A stretch of DNA of 64,000 nucleotides from Rhodobiaceae bacterium UBA4490. GTDB taxonomy: Bacteria > Pseudomonadota > Alphaproteobacteria > Parvibaculales > Parvibaculaceae. The notes under the pieces are model-generated. The model searched no databases and was not told where the DNA came from. It worked only from the letters and a program-made list of their open reading frames with translations. Positions 46,034 to 55,429 of the stretch are shown in pieces; the stretch's first letter is position 1, and the number at the start of each line of letters is the position of its first letter. Location: NCBI GenBank assembly GCA_002389665.1, contig DGNO01000006.1:94525-158524 (forward strand), read 5' to 3'. Both the position numbers and the translations under genes were made by a program.

Positions 46034-46666
46034 CTAAAAGCGAATATTAGATCTGCCAATAGACGAAAATTTCCACCCGTCATGTGTGGTGTAACCTGGC
46101 CGTCGCCAGGGCTTTTTTGTGCCGTGCAGCCTGCACTGACTAGGTCCCAGATTCTTGCTGAAGCCCAAACGTTTTCCTACAACCATCCCTTGCGGTATAT
46201 GCCTTATCCTATAAAGATCGGCCACTGCAGGGTCGATGCCCTTTAGCATATATTTTCGGGCACCATAGGGACGATAAGCAGTCTTACATTGTGCTGCACC
46301 GGGTAAAGGTTCCTGTTCGGTCGCGTTGCTGATCCAAAGGTCTAGCCGCTTTTTGAAATCTCGCTGACGCTTCTTTGGGACATGTACGAGCCAATGGACG
46401 GCCACAACAGCCGTATTCTCAACAACCCAGATATGCGTGGGTGCGAAAGCTGGCCCTGCGCCTTTTCTCGGACGCCTCGCCCACTTCCCATAGTATTCAC
46501 GAATTTTAGCAAACTGTTTGCCGACGACTTCAGGTGATGAGGCCGTTTTATCAAAAGTAATCGTGACGAACTGATTCAGGGGAAGATTTAACTTCACCGC
46601 TAGATCGATTGCTGGTTTGGTGAACGTAGCTTGCTGGCGTCTAATGACGTGTGACTTACGGGGCAT
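46034..46666 (-). CDS. HUH/rolling-circle Rep-like protein (orphan, probably acquired)
   Basis: 210 residues, basic. Three motifs occur in the order of HUH endonucleases: FVTITF (33-38), HWLVH (91-95) and YMLK (139-142), the last fitting the catalytic Tyr and Lys of motif 3 (YxxK). In related sequences I recall GLHVH-WLVH, so here the first His of the HUH pair seems replaced (AVHWLVH), and activity may be lost. THIWVVEN before motif 2 also fits. Codon use is more A/T-rich than the neighbours. It stands alone between qor and rho without other phage or plasmid genes, flanked by hairpins. It could be a degenerate RAYT/REP transposase or a plasmid or phage Rep remnant. Confidence 0.6.
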   Translation of the reverse strand: MPRKSHVIRRQQATFTKPAIDLAVKLNLPLNQFVTITFDKTASSPEVVGKQFAKIREYYGKWARRPRKGAGPAFAPTHIWVVENTAVVAVHWLVHVPKKRQRDFKKRLDLWISNATEQEPLPGAAQCKTAYRPYGARKYMLKGIDPAVADLYRIRHIPQGMVVGKRLGFSKNLGPSQCRLHGTKKPWRRPGYTTHDGWKFSSIGRSNIRF

Positions 46667-46778
46667 CTATATCTTGTCCATGTTGCAGCCATATATACTA
46701 CTATTGGCTTAGGATCCCCCGCGGCGGTTAATCATACCATTCGCCGATGGGAACGCAACAAGAACATTAAAAGCCCTG

Positions 46779-48044
46779 TTATGTATTCATACTGTCGAAG
46801 AACTCGGCGTTGTTTTTCGTCTGCTTGAGCTTGTCGAGCAGGAACTCGATGGCGTCCACCGTGCCCATCGGGTTGAGGATCCGGCGCAGCACATACATCT
46901 TCTGCAGCTCGGCCTTGTCGATAAGAAGCTCTTCTTTCCGGGTGCCGGATTTAAGAATATCCATGGCCGGGAAGACGCGCTTGTCGGCCACCTTCCGGTC
47001 GAGCACGATTTCCGAGTTCCCCGTGCCTTTGAATTCCTCGAAGATCACTTCGTCCATCCGGCTGCCGGTATCGATCAGCGCCGTGGCGATAATGGTGAGC
47101 GAGCCGCCTTCCTCGATATTACGCGCCGCGCCGAAGAAGCGTTTCGGGCGCTGCAGAGCATTGGCGTCCACACCGCCGGTCAGCACCTTGCCCGAGCTCG
47201 GCACCACCGTGTTATAGGCGCGCCCGAGGCGGGTGATGGAATCGAGCAGGATCACCACGTCACGCCCATGTTCGACCAGGCGCTTGGCCTTTTCGATCAC
47301 CATTTCGGCGACCTGGACGTGGCGCACCGCCGGCTCATCGAAAGTCGAGGAAATCACTTCCCCCTTCACCGAGCGCTGCATATCCGTCACTTCTTCCGGC
47401 CGCTCGTCGATGAGCAGCACGATCAGATAGCATTCGGGATGATTGGCGGTGATGGAATGGGCGATGTTCTGCAGCAGCACCGTCTTACCCGTGCGCGGCG
47501 GCGCGACGATCAGTGCGCGCTGGCCTTTACCGAGGGGTGCCACCATATCAATTACGCGGGCGGAACGGTCTTTCAGGGTGGGGTCTTCCACCTCCATCTC
47601 GATCTTCTCGTCCGGATATAGCGGCGTCAGATTGTCGAAATGGACTTTGTGGCGGGTCTTTTCCGGCGATTCAAAATTGATCGTATTGACCTTGAGCAGC
47701 GCGAAATAGCGCTCGCCGTCTTTCGGCCCCCGGATCTCCCCTTCCACCGTATCGCCCGTGCGCAGCGAAAAGCGCCGGATCTGCGAGGGGGAGACGTAAA
47801 TGTCGTCAGGGCCCGGCAGATAGTTGGCCTGCGGCGAGCGCAGAAAGCCGAACCCGTCCTGCAGCACTTCCACCACCCCTTCACCGATAATATCGATGCC
47901 TTGTTCGGCCAGTTTTTTCAAAATGGCGAACATCATGTCCTGGGTGCGCAGCGTACTGGCGTTTTCCACTTCCAGCTCTTCGGCAAAAGCCAGAAGTTCC
48001 GTGGGGGATTTGGACTTGAGATCCTGCAGTTTAATCTGCTGCAT
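46779..48044 (-). CDS. rho: Transcription termination factor Rho
   Basis: Hexameric RNA helicase, 421 residues. The start [14 protein letters not shown] was chosen for its AAGG upstream and the family N-terminus; the open frame extends 30 codons upstream without similarity. RNA-binding domain: [31 protein letters not shown]-loop [12 protein letters not shown], Walker [12 protein letters not shown] and the Q- and R-loop region follow. It lies upstream of hemJ-hemH-hemE in the order common in alphaproteobacteria. Confidence 0.97.
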   Translation of the reverse strand: MQQIKLQDLKSKSPTELLAFAEELEVENASTLRTQDMMFAILKKLAEQGIDIIGEGVVEVLQDGFGFLRSPQANYLPGPDDIYVSPSQIRRFSLRTGDTVEGEIRGPKDGERYFALLKVNTINFESPEKTRHKVHFDNLTPLYPDEKIEMEVEDPTLKDRSARVIDMVAPLGKGQRALIVAPPRTGKTVLLQNIAHSITANHPECYLIVLLIDERPEEVTDMQRSVKGEVISSTFDEPAVRHVQVAEMVIEKAKRLVEHGRDVVILLDSITRLGRAYNTVVPSSGKVLTGGVDANALQRPKRFFGAARNIEEGGSLTIIATALIDTGSRMDEVIFEEFKGTGNSEIVLDRKVADKRVFPAMDILKSGTRKEELLIDKAELQKMYVLRRILNPMGTVDAIEFLLDKLKQTKNNAEFFDSMNT

Positions 48045-48355
48045 GAAGCTGACCTTGAGCTTGAAAGAAACCGCGCGGAACCGGTTTCGAATGATTTGAG
48101 AAAAGTCTGAAGGCGGGAAGTTGGAACCCTTCACCCGGCCCGGCTGCTAGATGGCTAACATGCCACCAAAAGCCAATACCTTGTGTGAGCTCTCTCGCGC
48201 TCTCACCAGCCGGCCCAGAAATGTGATGAAATGTCTGTCCCGGAGATGAGCGGCGGCGCCACAAGAAACGGCGCGCCGGACCGTTGTGATCGGCCAACGG
48301 GGCAAATATACGTCAAAAGCTGCCGATTACAAACAGTCTCACACGCACAATTGTG
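48045..48355. other. Intergenic gap between hemJ and rho
   Basis: 311 bases holding the presumed rho leader and promoter. On the minus strand TTGTAA (48327-48332) and TATATT (48305-48310) are spaced 16 bases apart, a possible sigma-70 promoter giving a leader of about 255 bases, as expected if Rho autoregulates. A perfect palindrome CACAATTGTG lies at 48346-48355 beside the hemJ stop. No gene seen. Confidence 0.4.
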
Positions 48356-48799
48356 TCAAAAGGGCCGCACAATGACCATGATGACAATAAAAATGGTCAG
48401 AAGCGGCGGCACTTCATTGGCGATGCGCAGGAATTTCGATGTGTGCGGGCGCTCATCGGCGGCGTAAAGCCGGCACCATTTCGTCAGCACCCCGTGATAG
48501 GCGGACATGGCGATGACGAGCGTCAGCTTCACATGGAACCAGCCTTCGGAAAGAAGCGAGGGAAGGGTGAGAATAAGCAAAATGCCGAAGAGCCAGGTCG
48601 CGCCCATCGCCGGATTGACGATGCGCTTTAAAAGCAACTCTTCCATGCGCTTATAATTCTCTGAGAGCACCGATCCTGTTTCGGTTTCGGAATGATAGAC
48701 GTAAAGCCTTGGAAGATAATACATTCCTGCCATCCAGAAGATGACGGAGATGATATGAAACGCCTTGATCCAGAGATAAAAGGGCTGCAGAAATTCCAT
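48356..48799 (-). CDS. hemJ: Protoporphyrinogen oxidase HemJ
   Basis: 147 residues, four membrane segments. Oxidises protoporphyrinogen IX to protoporphyrin IX. The N-terminal helix WIKAFHIISVIFWMAGMYYLPR holds the conserved His and the YLPRLYVYH motif; KLTLVIAMSAYHGVL matches the third helix. It lies directly downstream of hemH and hemE on the same strand, so three late haem-synthesis genes are clustered. Confidence 0.93.
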   Translation of the reverse strand: MEFLQPFYLWIKAFHIISVIFWMAGMYYLPRLYVYHSETETGSVLSENYKRMEELLLKRIVNPAMGATWLFGILLILTLPSLLSEGWFHVKLTLVIAMSAYHGVLTKWCRLYAADERPHTSKFLRIANEVPPLLTIFIVIMVIVRPF

Positions 48800-48862
48800 C
48801 GTTCCGGTTTCGATTCTTTTAAGTTTTAATCCCTAGAGCCCCGCTGGAAGGCTTTTCTTCCG

Positions 48863-49930
48863 TCAGGAAATCCCGGCAATCGCCCGCTCGGCCGTGCACA
48901 CATGCCCCGGCGCATCTTCCGGGCAGAGCACACCGGTGCTGGCGAGACTCTCAAGCACCAGCCGCGCCAGCCCGTCGATAAAACCCCGCTCGGTGCCCAC
49001 CGCCGCAACGCGCACGTAAGCCGGCACCCCGCTTTCCCGCGCCAGTTTGCCATATTCGATATCGAGCTCAACCAGGGTTTCCGAATGTTCGGAGACAAAA
49101 GCGATGGGCACGACGACCAGCGCCTTACCCTCGGCCCCCGCCCGCTCGATTTCCTTATCCGTCGCAGGCCCGATCCATTCCAGCGGCCCCACCCGGCTTT
49201 GATAACAGGTCTGCCAGTCGAGGCCGGGAATGGCCAGCTCATTGACAATCGCCGCGCAGCTTTGCTCGACCTGAGCCTGATAAGGATCCCCGTCCTCGAT
49301 GACCTTTTTCGGCAAGCCATGGGCGGAAAAGAGTACCCGGGCTTTTTCCGGCCCGCCCGCCTCTTGCAAGGCCGGGCGTATCAGCACCGCATAGGAAGAA
49401 ATGAAACCTGGTTCGGTCGGATAACAGCAGACCACATGGACAGGCGCTTTCAGCCCGGCTTCACCTGCCGCACGCATCCAATCCTTGAACGAGGATTCGG
49501 TCGTTGTCGTCGAATATTGCGGATAAAGCGGCAGGAGAACGATTTCATCGGCGCCCCAGGCCTTCACCTGCGCCGCCGCTTCATCCGAAAAGGGATGCCA
49601 ATAGCGCATAGCAAGGAAGGTTTTCGCCTCGATCTCCCCTGCCGCGCCGCGGCCGGCCAGTACCTCTTCAAGTGCCCGTCCTTGCGCCTCCGTCAGCGGC
49701 ACGAGGGGCGAGCCGCCGCCGAGCTCCGCATAAATCTCACGGGCAATTGGCGCGCGGCGTTTTGAAATCAGCTTGGCGAGCAAAAAGCGGAACGGATTGG
49801 GAATGCGGATGATCGCCGGATCATTGAAGAGATTGAACAGGAAGGGCTGTACCGCCTCGGGCTTGTCCGGCCCGCCCAAATTCATCAATACGATGGCAAC
49901 TTTGCGCCGTCCGGTCATGGGATCGCTCAT
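48863..49930 (-). CDS. hemH: Ferrochelatase
   Basis: 355 residues. Inserts iron into protoporphyrin IX. N-terminal RKVAIVLMNLGGPDKPEAVQPFL, catalytic region VLFSAHGLPKKVIEDGDPY with the metal-site His, and QTCYQSRVGPLEWIGP are all family hallmarks; C-terminal FVSEHSETLVELDIEY carries the second His and Glu. The ATG overlaps the hemE stop (ATGA), indicating coupling. Confidence 0.96.
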   Translation of the reverse strand: MSDPMTGRRKVAIVLMNLGGPDKPEAVQPFLFNLFNDPAIIRIPNPFRFLLAKLISKRRAPIAREIYAELGGGSPLVPLTEAQGRALEEVLAGRGAAGEIEAKTFLAMRYWHPFSDEAAAQVKAWGADEIVLLPLYPQYSTTTTESSFKDWMRAAGEAGLKAPVHVVCCYPTEPGFISSYAVLIRPALQEAGGPEKARVLFSAHGLPKKVIEDGDPYQAQVEQSCAAIVNELAIPGLDWQTCYQSRVGPLEWIGPATDKEIERAGAEGKALVVVPIAFVSEHSETLVELDIEYGKLARESGVPAYVRVAAVGTERGFIDGLARLVLESLASTGVLCPEDAPGHVCTAERAIAGIS

Positions 49931-50964
49931 CTGAAATTACGGATGAAGTCCAAAAGCTCACTTACATGCTCAGGCGGGGTCTGCGGCACGATGCCGTGGC
50001 CGAGATTGAAAATGAAAGGCCCGTCCCCCAGCGCCTCGAGAATGCGCGCGGCAGCGGTTTTCATTTCTTCGCCGCCCGCCACGAGAAGCAGCGGATCGAG
50101 ATTGCCCTGCACCGGGCCCAAAGGCTGGACAGTGTCCCGCGCCCATTCAGGCGCGATAGCGGTATCGAGACTGACGGCGCTCACCCCCGTCGCTTTGAAA
50201 TAGTCCGCATAAGCCGGCCCTGCCCCTTTCGGGAAAGCGATGACGGGGATATGGGGTGCTGCCTCTTTCAGCCGCGCGCGGATCTGGCGCACGGGCTCGA
50301 CACACCAGCGCTCGAAATGCGCCGGCGGCAGGGAGCCTGCCCAAGTATCGAAAAGCTGAATGGCTTCCGCCCCCGCCTCGATCTGAGCAAGAAGATAATC
50401 GCCCGTCGCCTCGATGAGGAGATCGATCAGCACCTGAAACTCGTCCGGCGCGCGGTAGGCCCAGAGCTTGGCCGCCGCCTGATCCGGCGAGCCGCGCCCG
50501 CCCACCATATAGGTCGCAACGGTCCAGGGCGCCCCGGCAAAGCCGATAAGCGCCGTCTCAGCGGGCAATTCCTTGGAAAGCCGGCGCACGGTTTCAAAGA
50601 CCGGGGAGAGATGTTCAAGCAGCCCCTCCTTGCTCAAGGCGGAGAGCTCCTGCGGATTGGTCACGGGCTTCAGCACCGGGCCGATCCCCTCTTCGAACCG
50701 CACGTCCTGGCCGAGCGCATGGGGAATGACCAGAATGTCGGAAAAGAGGATCGAAGCATCGAAGCCGTAGCGGCGGATCGGCTGCAGCGTGACCTCAACC
50801 GCGAAATCCGGCGTATAGCAAAGATCGAGAAAACTGCCTGCCTCTTTGCGCACCTGCCTGTACTCGGGCAGGTAGCGCCCTGCCTGGCGCATCATCCAGA
50901 TAGGGGGCACATCGAAGGATTGGCCCTCCAGGGCGGCGAGAAATTTCTTCTTGGGCTCGGTCAC
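49927..50964 (-). CDS. hemE: Uroporphyrinogen decarboxylase
   Basis: 345 residues. Converts uroporphyrinogen III to coproporphyrinogen III. N-terminal signature PPIWMMRQAGRYLPEYR, catalytic Asp in FSDILVIPHALG, and GFAGAPWTVATYMVGG. It is the gene immediately left of the predicted replication origin and is transcribed away from it, as in Caulobacter. Confidence 0.97.
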   Translation of the reverse strand: MTEPKKKFLAALEGQSFDVPPIWMMRQAGRYLPEYRQVRKEAGSFLDLCYTPDFAVEVTLQPIRRYGFDASILFSDILVIPHALGQDVRFEEGIGPVLKPVTNPQELSALSKEGLLEHLSPVFETVRRLSKELPAETALIGFAGAPWTVATYMVGGRGSPDQAAAKLWAYRAPDEFQVLIDLLIEATGDYLLAQIEAGAEAIQLFDTWAGSLPPAHFERWCVEPVRQIRARLKEAAPHIPVIAFPKGAGPAYADYFKATGVSAVSLDTAIAPEWARDTVQPLGPVQGNLDPLLLVAGGEEMKTAAARILEALGDGPFIFNLGHGIVPQTPPEHVSELLDFIRNFR

Positions 50965-51119
50965 GTCATTGCCTGTTTGTCACGCCAGCCGGGTGGGAAG
51001 GACTGGCCGTCTTCATTTCCCGTCTTGCTTACATGCTCGCGTCTTGAATTGCGAGCTTGCAGGTTGCCGCAGGCATCCCTTGCTGGGTTCCTTCGGAAGC
51101 ACGCTTCCTTAGAAGCACT

Positions 51120-51560
51120 TATTGGAGGTCCCCGGCTTATCCACGAGTCTTCTTCTAATCTAAATATCTCTTAGAAGGATGTGGTGGGTAGTGGTTGCCT
51201 GTGGATGGTGAGGATCAAATTTGGTCCGGATTCCGCTCACATCAAGCGCAGAGTGAAAATCTTCTGCGCCTTCTCTGGTCCGGCTGTGCAAAAGCTGCAG
51301 GAGGTGAAAAAGCAGGCCGGATTCCAATGGTTTGAATATGAGGCTCCCGATTGTGGAAAACGGGGAGGACGTGAATGAACCGGAGCCGGAATTTCGGTTA
51401 CGCACTTATCCTCTTTATCCCCAAGGGCACGCACGCATCTGTTCAGAGAGGAACGAGTCTGTTCGCCGAAAAGGTCCTGCCGGGGATGAAAAATTGGCCA
51501 CCTCTTTCGCTCCCGCCTTGCCCCCGTTACCCACAGTTTTCCACAAGCCGGGCGCCAATA
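51120..51560. other. oriC: Predicted chromosomal replication origin (oriC)
   Basis: Lies in the 735-base gap between hemE and the DUF299 gene, the position of the Caulobacter origin. DnaA-box-like nonamers: TTATCCACG (51137-51145), TGTGGATGG (51200-51208, minus, weak), TGTGGAAAA (51352-51360, minus; TTTTCCACA), TTATCCTCT (51406-51414, weak), TTATCCCCA (51415-51423), TTACCCACA (51527-51535) and TTTTCCACA (51537-51545). An A/T-rich unwinding candidate at 51148-51178 contains inverted repeat CTTCTAA / TTAGAAG (51152-51158, 51171-51177). Four GANTC sites (51145, 51229, 51320, 51455) suit CcrM methylation. No TTAA occurs in the gap, so no CtrA box. Small frames here are not credible genes. Confidence 0.82.
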
Positions 51561-51699
51561 TGCACGGCGCCGTCCTCAACTGGCGCAAATAAGAACGCCG
51601 GGGAAAAAACTGGCACCTACCGGTCTCAATCAGTAGCTTCTCTCCCAATGACATTTCCGGGTGCGGCTCTGCCCTGCCCGGTATTCAAGGACAGAGTGC

Positions 51700-52521
51700 A
51701 TGGCCGGACGGCGCGTCTTTCATCTTCATCTGGTCTCCGATGCGACAGGGGAAACCTTGAACGCGGTCGCGCGCGCGGCCTGCGCGCAATATGAAGATGT
51801 GCGGGCGATCGAACATGTCTATGCCCTGGTGCGCGGGCCGAAGCAGCTCGAGCGGGCTTTGGGGGAAATCGAAGAAGCGCCGGGCATGGTCATGTTCACC
51901 ATGGTGAATGACGATTTGCGCGCGAAACTTGAAAAGCGCTGCTTGGAGCTTGAAGTGCCCTGCATCAGTGTGCTCGATCCGGCGATCAATGCGCTCGGCT
52001 CTTATCTCGGCCGCGAGATTTCGCACAAGCCCGGCGGCCAGCACATTATGGACCAGGAATATTTCGACCGGATCGCCGCGCTCAATTTCACCATGGCTCA
52101 TGATGACGGCCAGAGCCCTGGCGATCTCGACGAGGCGGATGTCATTCTCGTCGGCGTCTCGCGTACCTCGAAAACCCCGACCTGCATCTATCTGGCAAAC
52201 CGCGGCATCAAGGCGGCAAATATTCCGCTCGTTCCGAACATTCCTTTGCCGCCGGAACTGGGTACCGCGAAAAAGCCCCTCATCATCGGTCTCGTTGCCA
52301 ACCCGGAACGCCTCATTCAGATCCGCCGCAACCGGCTCTTATCGCTGAACGAAAAAACCGAAACCGATTATGTGGACCGCGAGGCGGTGGCCGCGGAAGT
52401 CGCCCATGCCCGCAAACTTTATAGCCGCAACGGCTGGCCAGTGATCGATGTGACCCGCCGCTCGATCGAGGAAACGGCCGCCGCCGTGCTCAATCTTTAT
52501 ACCCGCAAGGAGAATGCGTGA
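51700..52521 (+). CDS. DUF299 kinase/pyrophosphorylase regulating PEP synthase or PPDK
   Basis: 273 residues from ATG 51700 (AAGGA upstream; a 13-codon upstream extension is not conserved). Bifunctional regulator that phosphorylates and dephosphorylates a Thr of pyruvate phosphate dikinase or PEP synthase. N-terminal FHLHLVSDATGETL, P-loop GVSRTSKTPT and KVANIPLVPN-type segment AANIPLVPNIPLP match the family. Which target enzyme it controls cannot be told from sequence. First gene right of oriC; its stop overlaps maf. Confidence 0.93.
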   Translation: MAGRRVFHLHLVSDATGETLNAVARAACAQYEDVRAIEHVYALVRGPKQLERALGEIEEAPGMVMFTMVNDDLRAKLEKRCLELEVPCISVLDPAINALGSYLGREISHKPGGQHIMDQEYFDRIAALNFTMAHDDGQSPGDLDEADVILVGVSRTSKTPTCIYLANRGIKAANIPLVPNIPLPPELGTAKKPLIIGLVANPERLIQIRRNRLLSLNEKTETDYVDREAVAAEVAHARKLYSRNGWPVIDVTRRSIEETAAAVLNLYTRKENA

Positions 52522-53117
52522 TGGGGGATCATCTGCCGCTTCTTCTGGCCTCCGCGAGCCAGGTCCGTGCCGATCTCTTGCATGGGGCGGGCTTGCCTTT
52601 CGATATTTGCGTTTCGCCCGTCGATGAGGACGAGGCCAAGCAGCGCCTGTCGCGCGAGCCCGATGCGCTGGCGATGGAGCTTGCAAAACTGAAAGCCTGT
52701 GCGGTCTCCCTTGACACGCCTGCCACCCTTGTCATCGGCGCCGATCAGGTGCTTTCTTGTGAGGGGAAAAAATTCGACAAGCCCCGCGACATGAAGGAAG
52801 CGCGTAAGAACCTGTCCTTCTTCCGGGGCAAGACCCATACGCTGCATTCCGCCGTCACCCTGGCGCTTGATGGCGAGATTGTCTGGTCGCATGGAGACCG
52901 GGCGCATTTGACCATGCGCGATTTTTCCGATGCCTTTCTCGATCATTATCTGCGCCAGGCGGGGGAGAAAATTCTCAAAAGCGTGGGCTGCTATCAGCTC
53001 GAAAGCGTGGGCGTGCAGCTCTTCGAGAAAATCGACGGGGTCTATTTCACGATCCTCGGCCTGCCGCTTTTGCCGCTCTTGGAAGAATTGCGCGCCAGAA
53101 AAGTGATCCTCGCATGA
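52521..53117 (+). CDS. maf: Maf-family nucleotide pyrophosphatase
   Basis: 198 residues from ATG 52521, with AAGGAG upstream and one-base overlap with the previous stop. Hydrolyses non-canonical or modified nucleoside triphosphates. N-terminal [27 protein letters not shown] and [20 protein letters not shown] correspond to the Maf signature. It overlaps aroE by 4 bases. The cluster DUF299-maf-aroE-coaE-dnaQ is conserved right of the alphaproteobacterial origin. Confidence 0.92.
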   Translation: MGDHLPLLLASASQVRADLLHGAGLPFDICVSPVDEDEAKQRLSREPDALAMELAKLKACAVSLDTPATLVIGADQVLSCEGKKFDKPRDMKEARKNLSFFRGKTHTLHSAVTLALDGEIVWSHGDRAHLTMRDFSDAFLDHYLRQAGEKILKSVGCYQLESVGVQLFEKIDGVYFTILGLPLLPLLEELRARKVILA

Positions 53118-53992
53118 GTGAGAAATCTGCAGGCATCTCTATGGACAGCAAGGCCGAACGCCGCGTCTGTGTCATCGGCTGGCCGGTGGACCATTCCCGC
53201 TCGCCGCTGATCCATAATCACTGGATCGCCGAGCACGGGATTAAAAACGCCGTTTATGAAAAGCTCGCCGTGCCGCCGGAAGAAGCCGAGGAAACGTTGC
53301 AGGGTCTCGATGCGCGCGGCTTTATCGGCGCCAATGTCACCGTCCCGCATAAGGAAACGGCCTTCGCCGCCATTCCCCGCCACGACAAAATGGCCTCCCG
53401 CGTGCGCGCGGTGAACACGCTCGTCAAAACGGATGAGGGATGGGAAGGGCGCAATACCGATGGCTATGGGTTCATAGCCAATTTGAAAGAAGGCGCGCCC
53501 GATTGGCAGAAGAACAAGCCGGCTGTCATTGTCGGCGCGGGCGGCGCCTCGCGCGCCGTTATCGCCGCGCTTTGGGAAGAAGGCGTCAACGATATCCGCC
53601 TCATCAACCGCACGCGGCTGAAATCGGAAAAACTGGCAGGTGATCTCGGCATCCCGCTTCTCGTTGTCGATTGGGAAAACCGCAATCAGGCGCTGCCGGG
53701 CGCTGGCCTTCTCGTCAATACGACTTCGCTCGGCATGAAGGGAAGCGAGCCGCTCGATATCGATTTAAGCGGGCTGAGCAAAGAAGCGGTGGTCACGGAC
53801 ATCGTCTATACCCCGCTCATCACGCCACTGCTTGAAGCGGCGCGCGCGCGCGGCAATCCCATTGTCGACGGGCTCGGCATGCTGCTGCATCAGGCGGTGC
53901 CTGGGTTTGAGGCCTGGTTCGGTGTGCGCCCGGAAGTCACGCCTGCGCTGCGCAAACTCATTCTGGACGATCTTGGACAAAAAGAAGACTGA
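53114..53992 (+). CDS. aroE: Shikimate dehydrogenase
   Basis: 292 residues. Reduces 3-dehydroshikimate with [21 protein letters not shown] (shikimate site), [11 protein letters not shown] with the catalytic Lys, RNTDGYGF with the Asp, and nucleotide loop [14 protein letters not shown] are all present. The ATG at 53114 overlaps the maf stop; an internal ATG at 53141 is an alternative. Followed after 15 bases by coaE. Confidence 0.95.
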   Translation: MSEKSAGISMDSKAERRVCVIGWPVDHSRSPLIHNHWIAEHGIKNAVYEKLAVPPEEAEETLQGLDARGFIGANVTVPHKETAFAAIPRHDKMASRVRAVNTLVKTDEGWEGRNTDGYGFIANLKEGAPDWQKNKPAVIVGAGGASRAVIAALWEEGVNDIRLINRTRLKSEKLAGDLGIPLLVVDWENRNQALPGAGLLVNTTSLGMKGSEPLDIDLSGLSKEAVVTDIVYTPLITPLLEAARARGNPIVDGLGMLLHQAVPGFEAWFGVRPEVTPALRKLILDDLGQKED

Positions 53993-54007
53993 ACGAAGAA
54001 GAACGCT

Positions 54008-54649
54008 ATGAAAAACGATGTGCTTCTCATCGGCCTGACGGGCTCGATCGGAATGGGAAAATCCGAAACCGCTAAAATGTTCGCAAGGCTCGGCGTGCCG
54101 GTCTATGACGCGGACGCCGCCGTGCACGAACTTTATGCGCCGGGCGGCGCGGCGGTTGCCCCGCTTGAAAAAGCCTTTCCCGGCACGGTGAAGGACGGCA
54201 CGGTCGACCGTGAGGAGCTTTCCAAACGCGTGCTCGGTAAACCGGAAGAACTGAAAAAACTCGAAGCCATCGTCCACCCGCTAGTGGGCCAGGTGCAGCG
54301 CGCTTTCCTGCAAAAAGCCATGGCTGAGGATCAGCCCATGGTGCTGCTCGACATTCCGCTTCTTTTTGAAACGGGCGGGCGCGAGCGGGTGGATGTCATC
54401 GTTGTCGTCTCCGCCCCTTACGAGGTGCAGCGCGAGCGGGTGCTTGCCCGGCCCGGCATGAGCGCGGAAAAATTCGATGCGATCCATGCCAAGCAGGTGC
54501 CCGACGCGGAGAAGCGTGCCGGGGCCGATTTCATCGTCGAAACCGACAAGGGCCTCGAGCATGCGTTCGAGCAGGTCAAAGAAATCGTGAATAAATTGCA
54601 GGGCCGGCCCGGCAAGATTTTGCCCAAGATGCTGGCGCAAATGGGCTAG
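54008..54649 (+). CDS. coaE: Dephospho-CoA kinase
   Basis: 213 residues. Last step of coenzyme A synthesis. P-loop [17 protein letters not shown], substrate segment [11 protein letters not shown], lid region [18 protein letters not shown]-rich bases (GAAGAAGAAC) precede the ATG. It is in the operon-like run maf-aroE-coaE-dnaQ. Confidence 0.95.
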   Translation: MKNDVLLIGLTGSIGMGKSETAKMFARLGVPVYDADAAVHELYAPGGAAVAPLEKAFPGTVKDGTVDREELSKRVLGKPEELKKLEAIVHPLVGQVQRAFLQKAMAEDQPMVLLDIPLLFETGGRERVDVIVVVSAPYEVQRERVLARPGMSAEKFDAIHAKQVPDAEKRAGADFIVETDKGLEHAFEQVKEIVNKLQGRPGKILPKMLAQMG

Positions 54650-54701
54650 ACTCGGATCCCGCGCGGGGGTGCGCGCGGGTACGATGAGATGAGGGGAAAC
54701 C

Positions 54702-55406
54702 ATGCGGGAAATCGTTCTCGATACGGAAACGACGGGCATCAGCGCGGCGGACGGGCACCGGCTGGTGGAAATCGGCTGCGTCGAGCTCGACAATCATGTG
54801 CCGACGGGCCGCGTCTTTCATGAATATCTGAACCCCCAGCGCGAGGTCGATGCAGGCGCACTGGAAGTGCACGGGCTCTCCAACGAGTTCCTCTCCGACA
54901 AGCCGCTCTTTGCCGATATTGCCGACCGGTTTTTGGAATTCGTCGGCAATGCGCCGCTCGTCATTCACAATGCCGCTTTCGATATGGGCTTTCTTAATGC
55001 GGAGCTGAAACGGCTCGGCCGTCCGCCGCTTCCCGATGAACAGGCCATCGACACACTGGCTATCGCGCGGCGCAAATTTGCCGGCGCGCAAAATTCGCTC
55101 GATGCGCTCTGCCGCCGTTTCGGCATCGACAATTCCAACCGCACGAAACACGGCGCGCTGCTCGATAGCGAGCTTCTGGCGGAAGTTTACCTGGAGCTGG
55201 TGGGCGGGCGGCAATTCGGCCTCGGCCTTGCCGGCCAGAAAGACGCGGGCGGCGAGGCCGGCATGCATATGCTCTCGCGCCTGCCGAAACGCGAGCCCCG
55301 GCCCAAACCGCTTAGCTCCCGCCTCAGCGAGGCGGAACGGGAAAGCCATGCCGCTTTCGTTGCAAGCTTCGGCGCGCCCGCGCTCTGGACCAGCTCGAAA
55401 AACTAA
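54702..55406 (+). CDS. dnaQ: DNA polymerase III epsilon subunit
   Basis: Proofreading 3'-5' exonuclease of the replicase, 234 residues. DEDDh residues visible: VLDTETTG (Asp, Glu), [11 protein letters not shown] (Asp) and [18 protein letters not shown] (His, Asp). The C-terminal tail of about 50 residues binds the alpha subunit. GGGGAAA precedes the ATG. It is convergent with secB with 23 bases between. Confidence 0.96.
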   Translation: MREIVLDTETTGISAADGHRLVEIGCVELDNHVPTGRVFHEYLNPQREVDAGALEVHGLSNEFLSDKPLFADIADRFLEFVGNAPLVIHNAAFDMGFLNAELKRLGRPPLPDEQAIDTLAIARRKFAGAQNSLDALCRRFGIDNSNRTKHGALLDSELLAEVYLELVGGRQFGLGLAGQKDAGGEAGMHMLSRLPKREPRPKPLSSRLSEAERESHAAFVASFGAPALWTSSKN

Positions 55407-55429
55407 ACCCCTATCAGGCGCCGCAGCTA

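Noticed and set aside
51332..51592. Plus-strand frame of 86 codons (MNMRLP...) in the hemE-DUF299 gap
   Set aside because: It spans several DnaA boxes, has no ribosome site and shows no protein-like pattern. The non-coding origin explanation fits better.
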